A DNA stretch of 64,000 bases, from positions 6,718,679 to 6,782,678 of the forward strand of contig VZDJ01000052.1 of NCBI GenBank assembly GCA_008694505.1, in the 5' to 3' direction. How positions within the stretch are numbered: position 1 is the stretch's first letter; each line of letters opens with the position of its first letter. Made by a program: the position numbers and the translations under genes. Below the pieces are notes generated by a model that was not told where the DNA came from, did not search any database, and worked only from the letters and a program-made list of their open reading frames with translations. The DNA comes from Cyanoderma ruficeps. Taxonomy: Eukaryota; Chordata; Aves; Passeriformes; Timaliidae. Below are positions 49,948 to 59,550 of this stretch, in pieces.

Positions 49948-51109
49948 TTTTCTTTCATGAGACTAATTTATAGAGAAAACCAAATCCCTTGTGCCTCAAG
50001 GATGTCCATTTTGGATGTGGCTGCCTTTCCCTCTTGCCTAGAGAGGAAACAAAGCGATGGGCTCCTACCAAAGATAAGTCAGTGTATGTGCTTAAAGTTC
50101 AGCAGGATAAATGCAAGTCTTAGAGGCAATCTGCCAGATGTTATTTGTCGAAGCTGCCTCTAGGCTGCTCTGAAGCATACCAACACATATGTCAGGGCAG
50201 AATGAGAGTCAGGGCAACTTTCCAATTTTTTTTTTTTTTTTTTGCTCCCAGAGGCTCTCCAGGGGAAGCTCAGTTTAGGAATAGAGCAACAAAGACCATG
50301 AAAATGAGATTGGTGCAGCGTCTAATGCTGTGACAACTATAAAGCATCGTATATGCAATTTCACAAATTTTGAACACAAAGCAATGCAGGTGTCTTCCTA
50401 AATACTTGGGTGTGTGGTGAAGGGGCATAAATCAGATGCAAATACTAGTGACAGCATTGCTACTTCTGCTTTGACAATGCCACCTGATCACATACATGTA
50501 AGGGAATGATGTGATGCTTTAACAGGCCTTTTGAAATAGAATTTTTAAAAGCTACACTGGATTGTACTCAGGATCATTCCAAGAAAACCTCGAGTTTAGC
50601 CCATTCATTTCCACCCCTTGCCTTTGTACATACATGTAAAATAAACAGACCAAAAGACTTGTAGTATTGGTTGCAAAGTAAGTGATTCATCATACAAAAG
50701 TGAAAACACTTGCCCAAATAAACATAACACGGTGGTGAAACACTGTTCTTGTAGTAACAACCCACAAAGATGCTGTTGCTTATATTCTTACATTATCATC
50801 TTTGTATGAACAGTTTACTTAGACTGCTATCTATGGGGAAAGTCTATTTTTAGCATGTGTTTGTACACTGCCCAGCATAGCCAGATGCTGATGCCTAATA
50901 CTTGCCTATTGAAAGTGAAAAAGACAGAACTTCTGTAGTTTAGAGAAGGGAACTCTCCAAAAAGTTGGCTCTGCTATGCAAAGGGTGGATATTTAGTCCT
51001 CAGCCTCCATTTCTTTGCAACAAAATGTAGCATTAAAGAGATGACAGTGATGTATTTGTTATCCTACCTGATAGTTTTGCATTTTCTTTTTTTTTTCACC
51101 TCCTCTTGC
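49948..51109. other. Unique sequence, no gene seen
   Basis: T-runs lie at about 50226-50243 and 51087-51098. The sequence following the first run (GCTCCCAGAGGCTCTCCAGG) might be the edge of an old antisense retrotransposon, but no family was recognised. Confidence 0.45.
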
Positions 51110-51270
51110 ATTTTTACCTTGCTGACATTCTCCATCTTAATGTTTGCATCTTTTGGTAGTATGTAAATTACATTTAGTACATAATTATGCACAGCCGCAG
51201 GGTTGCATAAATAAATTTTCATCAATTTTGCACGTCAGCCCTTGAAATGAGTACACCTGTAGTAGCTCAA
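51110..51270. other. Possible conserved non-coding element
   Basis: The block is dense in AT-rich factor-type motifs: TATGTAAATTACA (POU/homeodomain-like), ACATAATTATGCA (octamer- and homeodomain-like) and TTGCATAAATAAATTTTCATC. CpGs are retained at GCCGC and GCACGTCAG. No repeat signature is present. Constraint is only inferred. Confidence 0.25.
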
Positions 51271-54229
51271 GACCTGGAAACTGATTAATTGCACCAGGAC
51301 CACTTAGCTCAGGTGGGATTCTGCACTGAGCTCTCCCGCTTCCAGAACCTGGTCAGTCACATCTGCACAATAAATACCGTGTCATCTTAAGGGGGTGTGT
51401 GGAGAGGTGTCAGAAGACAATTGCCACCTCCCCCAAAAGTGGTGGCAAGGAGTGGAGCTCAGTGGTGGTACTCCCAGGAAGAGAAGTGGGGTCAGCTGAA
51501 GATGGATGCTTTTCCATGTAAAACTCAGAAATTTACTTCATGGGATTATTTTTAGAGTGTTTTTTTAGAACTGCATTTGCACGAAGAAGGGCTTTGATGA
51601 AAAATGGGGATTTTTATTCATAGTTTCCTTAGAAGCAGTTTTCCAGAATTCATTCAGCGTGTTTTAATGAAAATTCCCACTTTCTAAAATAATTTCTGAA
51701 ACATTTTGTAGATTGACTTGGAGAGGAGAAGGGTAAAATGCAACTCACAAGTCATTTATTTCTCCATTACAGCCATCTCCTATCCTCTGTGTGCATAAAT
51801 CAGTTCAGTTTAGCAATACCAACTAAACAAACTGTAAACCTCGAAAACCTCAAGATATTTTCAATTAAATGAAAATTTTAAATTAAAATTTACATATATA
51901 TTTATATAAAATGATATATACATTATTATAAATATATATATATTTGTGTATATATTAATATAGTAGAACCTCAAAATATGTTTAAATACAATGAAATGAA
52001 TGCAATGAATTTTATTTTTTTTTAATGAGCAGTCTCAATTAATTAGTTTGAAGTTTTGCACAATAACTGAAATACAGGGACATACAGAGGCTAGATACTC
52101 TGGACCTCAAGTCTGTGTGTGTGTGGGGGCATTCACATCTTTGTATTCCCAGCCCACACTTTTGGATCCTTACATGTGAAAACACACAGGCATGTATATG
52201 TATATTTACACGTGCATAAAATCACTGATGGAGCTACTGGTGACTACCTCTCCAGGCAAATAAGGCTCATAAATTGACACATTTTGCTTAATCTGTATGT
52301 AAAGCGTGTTACACATCACTGTTACAATGCAGACATCTTAACTTTAAATGAGACGAAAACAAACATAAAATTAGCACTTTAGGGAACCCCCTACCACTCA
52401 ATTTGTGTTGGGTTTAACACCTTCTTATTTTATATATCCTTCTACATAAACAGTTTTATATCAGCCCTTTATATGGTGCCTTCAAAGAATTAAATGTTGA
52501 GCTGTTTAAAAGCACTAATTAGCAGCTTTAATACAAAGGGGAGCATAGTTATTAGTAAAATCTTGTAAACCTAGAATACCCTTCGGGCCCCATCATTTGT
52601 GTGTGAAATAACTCAATAAAAATATTATATTGTTAATCACAAAAACCTTCAAGGGAAATACTAAATCTGGGGAGGAATATAAACTGTACCTTTCCAAACA
52701 AAGGAAGAAAAGTGACCGTCCACATTAAAGTAAAGCCATAAAACCCCAAAAAGAATATATTCATTGATAAAATGCAGCTTGTTTCCCAGTGAGGGGTTTG
52801 CAATCTGTAACCTCGTGCACATGCAACAACAAACATGCATTAATGGTGTTTAGTTTAAACACAGCTAGTGACATATTTATTAAATTAGCACTTCATTCCT
52901 TTCCGTAATGTGCAAAAATGGCAAGGCTTTTGCAAAAGGTAGCTTTTGGTAGTGGTAGGATAATCTTTGAATCTACAGTTATTTTGGCACAATGCAAATT
53001 ATACACACGTGCATATATTTTTATATATATATATCTATATATGTACTATTAGATATGTTAAAGGCATTGGGATCAATCTCACCCAGATTTTCTTTCTAGA
53101 TAACTAAAAGTACCTTTAATTTTTTTTTTCTTTTGATACATTAAATAATGCTTGACAACGCTGAGTTCTACTTTTTCCAGGACTTCACACATGGTTGATG
53201 TTAATAGTTAATATTTATGATGCAAGTAAATAATTGTATTCTTAAACCTTTAAAAATTACACTTATTCCAACATCATTAAGGAGGTGATGTTTCTAATTT
53301 ATGCAATGTAATGGAACTGAGTGGCACTAGATGAAAGAAGAAACCTCCACAAACATGGAGAAAATCTTTTGACTGACAACTAATGCTTAAAGCACAAAAT
53401 ACTAAGAACTGCAGAATTTAGAGATGCTAAAAAAAGACATAGAACATTGCTTTTATGGGTAATAGGTTATTTCTTGAGGTAGAGCTGAAGAGTTTAAAAA
53501 ATGTAACTCTGTACCAGTGCTTCACAGTGTTTGATCAGTACTTTTAATTTTAAATTTCAAGGGAAGAATTCTGGGGTATGTTACCCTTCTGAAATTATTA
53601 TTATTATTATAGCAGTTATATATGCCATCATGCCGTATCAATGTTTTCATCTGATATCATTCACATTTCCTAGGAAAAAAAATCAGGGGAGGGGAAGTTC
53701 ACCACGCACTGGTTTTAACCAGTATCATCATAATGATTGTTTGCTGATCTTAGCGCTAGCGGATTTTGTATTTTTAACAGGAAAAGTAAATAAGTACAGT
53801 TTCTGATATCTGAGCACAATTTAAAGTAGAAATTTCTCCATAATGAGCAGTGTCTATCCTTTCCAGCTACGTGCTACTACGACAAACAGATTTATTCGAA
53901 ACCCCAGTATATTTCCTGTGAATATATATTTTAATGTATTTCTCTAACATGAAAGAGCTGGCCAGATCTTAAAGTTGGGTTTTTTTTTCTTTTTAGCATG
54001 TCAAGCTTTGCTTTTTACGGTGTTTTATGTTACAACCTAATTAGTATCTTACAGCGCCCTTACATGTACTTAGGGTGTAGGGTTTCACTAAATACACTGA
54101 ACGTTTTACTTTTTGGGGGGACCTCCGTGACACACTCTGAGCAGTTTTTTTAGGCAGGCTAAGAATATGTTTCCAGTCAATCAAGCCTCTGGAGATAGGT
54201 TATCCACCTCTGGCTAATGCACTGCCATA
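51271..54229. other. AT-rich unique sequence with simple repeats, no gene seen
   Basis: TA-rich tracts at 51892-51962 and 53012-53045, a (GT)n at 52113-52124 and a short (ATT)n at 53592-53611. No gene or transposon was recognised. The stretch 52360-52620 is repeat-free with many TTTA/TAAT cores. Confidence 0.5.
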
Positions 54230-54720
54230 AAACCCTCACCGGCTCTGACTGCGCGGCGCAGTCGTGTTATTAAACCCCTAACCGTGCGTGGCTGTGGGAC
54301 TGGGGGGAGAGGGGAGGGGGGAGGGAGACAATTATTTCCAGTACTTCATAAAAAGCCTACTCCAACAAATTACGTGGAGATTAACTAATAGCAGCCCTCA
54401 GAGTTTGGATGGCCGGCCAAATTAGGTATGACTTATCAGACGGGCGCTTCGTCGGCTGCTCTTTGGAGCCTTGCCTTTGCGGAGAGGGTCTTTTAGTGGA
54501 TGGTGAGCCAAGTCTGCAATAGAACCACAACAATAGAAATATCAAGCAAACTCTGCAGATTGATAATTCAAGCTCCTCTGCAGAACGAGGCAGTTCTGAA
54601 AGCCAGTGAGGTCTCCAAATGCCGGCGGTTTTCCTGCTGAGGATTAAACGCGCCCACACAAAGCCCAGGATACCTCACAAATCAAAAGCAGCGGGCAAAG
54701 GAGGAAGGGGCAAGCGATGG
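54230..54720. promoter_or_regulatory. CpG-island-like block, possible promoter or enhancer
   Basis: I count 21 CpGs in 54240-54720 (481 bp), far denser than anywhere else in the window. The block includes the perfect palindrome GACTGCGCGGCGCAGTC (54247-54263), whose centre resembles an NRF1 site. It also has four G-runs at 54302-54325 that can form a G-quadruplex, and the mixed-complexity sequence GATTAACTAATAGCAGCCCT through GCCGGCCAAATTAGG. A good minus-strand splice acceptor lies inside it. It could be an unmethylated promoter, an exon of an unannotated transcript, or a strongly conserved enhancer. The sequence alone does not distinguish these. Confidence 0.45.
54381..54513 (-). other. Candidate exon on minus strand (unproven)
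   Basis: On the minus strand, a T-rich tract (TATTTCTATTGTTGTGG then TTCTATTGCAG, about 54547-54514) makes a credible 3' splice site. The sequence after it is open for 43 codons to a stop at 54381-54383. The peptide is Ser/Pro/Lys/Gln-rich (LGSPSTKRPSPQRQGSKEQ) and I do not recognise it. There is no convincing 5' splice site before the stop, so if real it would be a terminal exon. The nearest minus-strand AATAAA is near 53888. A non-coding RNA exon is equally possible. Confidence 0.15.
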
Positions 54721-56689
54721 GAAGCACAGTCCAGAGCACCATGATGGATTAGGGAAAGGGCCTTGTGAATGCTCCCTTTTCTGAGGGGGAGATAATCCGT
54801 CAATCTCAACAGGGCAATCCTGTCAGGCTGTACCACGCTGGAATCCCCGGCATCCTCTTTGGGTTTTTTTTATCTGTCCTGTGGAGGGCACCAGCATCCA
54901 ATGGCAGTTGCTACCCTGGGCATTTGACCAAGAGCTGAGGAGGGGTATGGGGCACGTCTGGGAAAGGAACTATCTTTTTTATTATCTTCCATCTTTGGAG
55001 GGCTGGGGAGATGCCAGTCCAGGATGTTTTGGAAAGGCTCTAGCCTTGCAGTAATAAAAGGCAAGATGCATTGCTCATGTTTAAGATATCTTAAGATTCA
55101 GACTGGGCAAACTTAGTCCAGTACCATGCAGGTAGAGCACTTGCTGGGCTAGAAGGGCTTCCCAGGAGGAAAACCTAGGAAGATCCAGACTTAAACAGAG
55201 TTTATGTTTAACCATGAAGGGATCACCCTGCTCTCTTTACAAAGACCTTTCATTTCCATCTGGAATGAGTATACGATAACCTAGTCAGACCAGCCTCTCA
55301 GTCACCAATCAAAACACTGACTCTTGACATTTGCCTAATTATCTTTTCTCATCATCAGTCATCTCTTGAAGTCTTTGCTTCATTCAGATGCCAGGTATTT
55401 CTGAAATTAATCATGTCATTGAAGGCGGCATCTTTTCATGTAAATGGACTTTATTATTTGGATCGAAAAGCTTCCCCCCACCCTCTCCTCCTTTGAGCTG
55501 CAAAAGCCCATTTGTAGGGAAAGTGTCTGAAATCTGACATGCTGCCTCCTCAAGAAAGATTCCTAGTGGTGACCTCCCAGCAAGAGCTAAGCATCCGTCA
55601 CCGGGAGTGCGTGTGTGTGCTGCTTGCACCCTTGGGCTGGGTGCATGCTAATTTGCCCCATTGTTTCGGGGTGAGTGCCTTTCCAGCCCTTCCAAACAAA
55701 GCCTTTTTTTTTTTTTTTGCATAAGCTTCTGCGTGCGGAATTATTTTGCCTTCGCATCATTCCATCATCCCACGTCTATTCCCGATATAAGAGGGGATGG
55801 AAATGTCTTTGTTTTCTTGTTACGCTGGGGATTACAGGCTGGATTTAGCATGTTTGGCAAGGCCACTCCTCTTTCATTAAATCCCATTTTGACAAATGTT
55901 TGGGACCTTAGGATTGATCAGCCCCTTGCGCTGCTCATCCTAGCTTTAACTTTCAAAGGGCCACTGTCTTCAAACAGTGTTGATCCAACAAGAAACCAAC
56001 CCACAGCAAATCACTGTGCATGCAGGATATTGCAGGGATGGATGAAGAAGTAAAAATGACAGGCATACTCTTTAGACTTATCAAGGCCTTGGCAGAGGAA
56101 CACATTCATTTTGCTCATTAGACTCATATTTTGATGAATTCTGTGATGGGCAGGATTAAGAGCAGGTCAGCACTGATAATGCAGTTCTTCCTTTTGGAGA
56201 TTTCACTTTTTAAGTTTTTGGTGATGCTTTTAAGTCCTTTCAGAAACACCCTGCTATTTTATGCCCATTGAGCTTCCTTCTGGGACCATCTGAGGACAGC
56301 ATTATTGATTGTTGGCAAGCTCAGATTTAAAAAATGACACTTGGGCATCATCTGACTAAAAGGTAGAAGTGGAAGCTTCTCCCTGGGCTTACACTGTAAA
56401 GCACTAAAACCCTTGAGGTCACTGGTTTATCATTGGCAATGATCTGAAATGATGAACAATTAGAAAGTTTTCAGTGTTGTGTGCCATGTGAGAGGCATGT
56501 CCATGTATTCCCTGTATTTCCTGGTAGCAGTTTAAAAACATGAACAGACCAAAAGCTGGGATTTTTTTAATTACAGGCACACTGTTACACATCAATGACG
56601 ATAGCTATGAGTGTTTAGATGTCCTGTATGGATTTTTGATTTGTGGATGCTAAAGGCAGAAAGAAGCAAGGCCATTACCTAGTTTGCTT
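54721..56689. other. Unique sequence, no gene seen
   Basis: No gene or transposon was recognised. 55410-55800 is repeat-free with CpGs (TGCGTGCGGAATTATTTTGC, CTTCGCATCATTCC) around a T-run at about 55705-55719 and may contain conserved non-coding sequence. The 130-codon plus-strand frame at 55661-56053 is unrecognised. Confidence 0.45.
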
Positions 56690-57455
56690 CTCTCCCTAGC
56701 TAAGGCCACAGGACTCCTTGAAGGCTTTTTATGATTCTGTATATCTCAGCAGCCCTTCTAACTATCGTGACTGCAAGGCCACCACAACATTCAGTAAACT
56801 GCTCACATTGTTAAGCACTCTCATGGTTAAAAAAATTCCCCTTAATTTCTGGCATGAATTCATCTAGCTTTGACCTCTAGATGTTAGATCTTGTTTTACG
56901 TACGTCTTTGTTCAACTGAAGAGCCCTCCATCAAATTCTGTTTCTTCTGAAGGTTCTTGTATACTGTGGTCAAGTCAATCCTTAACCTTTTCTCTATTAA
57001 GCTAAACAGTCTGAGCTTCTTGAGCCTCTCACAATTGTTTTCTAATCCTCACAGTGTTTTCGAGTCCTTTAGCCATTCCCTTGGCTCCTCTCCCTAATTT
57101 ATCAAAAAAACCTCTTTAAACATAGGCACCAGAACGATTCCATTAGTGGTCACAACAGTGCCACAGAAAAAGATAATATAGCTCAGGCTTCCCTCTGCTT
57201 ACATATCCTGAGGACTGGAGTTACCCTCCCAGCTACAGAGCTACCAGCCACCATCCTGCCATGTTCCTTCTCGAGCCATTTCACCCCAGAAGAGAGTCAT
57301 CCCCTTCTGTAACCATTCCCTGGGCTCTGTTTACCCAAAGTTATCATTTTACACTTCCCCTGGCTCGTTGTTGTCTTTGCGGATCAGTGTCCTGTCGTCG
57401 CTCCTTACGGCCCTTCCCAGTCTGTGTCAGCAACAACTTCATGTTTTCTAACAGC
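56690..57455 (-). mobile_element. Long ancient CR1 LINE remnant (antisense)
   Basis: The plus strand follows the antisense CR1 3' region over some 750 bp. In order it shows: TTAAAAAAATTCCCCTTAAT, CAAGTCAATCCTTAACC, TAAGCTAAACAGTCTGAGC followed by TTCTTGAGCCTCTCAC, GGCACCAGAACGATTCC followed by GTGGTCACAACAGTGCCAC, and CAGTGTCCTGTCGTCGCTC then TCTGTGTCAGCAACAACTTC. These match known CR1 signposts: ctgaacagtctcagctctctcagcctctcctcat, agaactgcacacagtactccaggtgtgg, atcagtgacctgtcctc and tttgtgtcatctgcaaactt. The wording is closer to the old turtle/crocodilian type than to young avian CR1. Length and divergence imply an ancient insertion. Overlying short frames are not genes. Confidence 0.8.
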
Positions 57456-57947
57456 TGTTGAAAGTGTTGAGCAGCACCCATCCGCCCAAGAAACTCTCCT
57501 CCGTCCCCAAATTCTCAGTAAAAAATTCCCCATATAGAGTGAAAGGTTGCCAGCTGCCCTCCTGCTCCCGCCTTGCTGAGAAACTTTTGCACTGTAAAGC
57601 ACAGAGAAGAGGCAATGCCCTTATCTCTGCCTGGCACCTCACGGGTCATGCCCACTTTGGTGTGGGATTTTTCATTCTTTTTGCCTTTTTTTTTTTCCCT
57701 GCACTGTCCTGAGAAAGTCCATATACCTCTGGTCCAGAGAAAAGAGAGTGGGAAGCCACCACCTAAGCAAGGAAGAGTTAAAACTCTTGTCTGCCTGATG
57801 AAACCATGTGTGCTAAAGGCAAGATGCATTTCACCAAGTGAAGGCCATTTATAGGAAATTTAGATTTGCTAAATCTAAATGTCTTGTCTTTGTCTTGTGT
57901 AGGGTTGCTGCAGCTTTCTGAGATTGGCAGGTTGCTTGGTGTTCATT
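57456..57947. other. Unique sequence, no gene seen
   Basis: Several short frames are open on both strands (up to 104 codons at 57515-57829 minus, 93 codons at 57573-57854 plus). None is recognised. A T-run lies at 57687-57697. Confidence 0.45.
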
Positions 57948-57984
57948 GTTAATTATTAACGTTAATTTATTGTTAATTATCATG
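57948..57984 (+). promoter_or_regulatory. Cluster of HNF1-type binding sites
   Basis: 57948-57960 is GTTAATTATTAAC, a perfect match to the palindromic HNF1A/HNF1B consensus GTTAATnATTAAC. It is followed at once by a half site GTTAAT (57961-57966) and then by GTTAATTATC (57972-57981), a second site with a degraded right half. Three in-line half-site families within 37 bp suggest a homotypic enhancer cluster, although AT-rich drift could also generate them. Confidence 0.45.
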
Positions 57985-59089
57985 TAGTTATTGCTGTGGT
58001 ACTACTTTGGTACAAAACTAATGGGCAGGTTCCATTTGTATGAGTAAAAGTATACTTATCTTTTCCTAAGGAACTGTAGGAAGGTTTTTTCAAAAAGTAA
58101 AAATAATAAAAAATCCTCACCAGTTTTAAATTATTTCTTGCTATCAATGCATTTCAATGGATTTCCCTGTACTAGCCATAACATTCCTTTTTCTCGATAG
58201 TTTTCAGTAGTTCTGGGAACTGTTTTTCACAGAAATGTCTAATTATTATCATCGGTAATTAAATTTATTTATTATGTTTTGCTGTTGCTGAAGGAGCTCT
58301 TCGTGCCTTTGACATGCTTTCTTGTACATGCTCACCAAAAATAAATGGATGTATAACTAAATTCCAAAAAAATTGTCAATGTTGACATTGTTTCTTTTTG
58401 ATGAGGCAATTTTTAACCATCTCTGGGTTTTTGTCCAGTTTAAATTTTATTTTGTTTTCTATTTTGTAGTTTTTGAACATACTTTTTTTTTTTGCCTTAG
58501 TGTCCTCTACACCCTCCTCCTTTTTTTTTTTTTTACTTTTAATTCATTCCCATCCACAAACTGTCATTTGTATTCTGAAACTTTTCAAGAAATCTCGCAA
58601 AGCATCAGCTCCAGACTTGTCCTTCTCTTCTTTAGCCAAAATTTGTTATTTCCGTGTAGCAATTTGAAAAAATGGGTGCAGTGGAAAAAAGAGAAGGTGA
58701 AATGAACAAGAGGAAAAGAATTTTTCACCCCAAATGAAACAATATTTTTGGTTGCAAAATATGAAGAGAATAATAACAAAAAAAAAACGACGAGCGAAGC
58801 GGGAATTTTAAAACTTTCAGTTCTGATGGACAAAAATAATTGAAGTTTTGAACAAACAGAAGCATCTTGCAGGAAGGTGAGGTTCTGAGATGGGTAGAAA
58901 AAGCAAAAGCAGAGGGAATTCTGGAGGAAAAAGAAAAGCTGTAAGTAGCAATTTGGCAATTCTTTTTTTTTTTTTTTTTTTTTNTTTTTTTTTTTTTTTT
59001 AGCTCTTGCTTTTCTGCCCTCCTTTCACAGCGCGTTAGGACACACAAGGGGTTAAAGGTCCAGGAAGAGAGCTAGGGAAGAAAAATCCC
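57985..59089. other. AT-rich unique sequence, no gene seen
   Basis: T-runs lie at 58482-58493 and 58520-58533, an A-run at 58779-58788, and a long poly-T at 58963-59000 with one undetermined base at 58984. No gene or transposon was recognised. Confidence 0.55.
58963..59000 (+). repeat. Poly-T homopolymer
   Basis: A T-run of 38 positions interrupted only by an N at 58984. It may be the antisense poly-A of an unrecognised retrosequence, but no target-site duplication was found. The length is likely inexact because of sequencing slippage. Confidence 0.85.
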
Positions 59090-59550
59090 TCTGTTAATTG
59101 ATCTGCCTGTCTGGTGACGAGGGCCAGCTGAAGCTTGTCAGAAACTGTATGAGCTGAATCAAGCTTGGGGCCCTAAGTAAAATACAGACACCTGGAGCGA
59201 GGAGGGGCTGCCTCTCTCTGAGCTGCTATTTAGTTGTTCTTTTAATGTAGGCAGGGAAGGGAAAGGGTCAAGCAGCGCTGAGCCCGGGCTTGAGAGATGT
59301 CAAATAGTTTTTTTTCCACTGAAAAGAAACAAGGCTAAAGCCTGTTAATGGCATCTAATGCTATTATTGTGAAAGTCTGTGTGTACTCCCGGGCTTGCTG
59401 GTGTATGTTGGAGGCACGTTTTGGCAATTGAGGAGGCATTGTTGTTTGATAGCCTTACCCATAGGCATGTCACCCGGGAAAGCGGCGGTGGAAATTCAGA
59501 GTGAAATCTGCACAACTTGATTTCAGTTCACGCTGCTCAGGGCAATGTGC
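59090..59550. other. Possible conserved non-coding element
   Basis: The block is repeat-free, of mixed complexity, and retains about ten CpGs (GGTGACGAGGG, CTGGAGCGAGG, GCAGCGCTGAGCCCGGG, CACCCGGGAAAGCGGCGG). It has E-box-like motifs (CAGCTG, CAGACACCTG) and a GCTATTTAG MEF2-like motif. It reads like a developmental enhancer, but constraint has not been shown. Confidence 0.3.

Noticed and set aside
54381..54659. 92-codon minus-strand frame taken as a complete gene
   Set aside because: The upstream half runs through the polypyrimidine tract of a likely splice acceptor; at most the last 43 codons could be exonic, and even that is unproven.
57261..57461. 66-codon plus-strand frame
   Set aside because: Lies within the antisense CR1 remnant.
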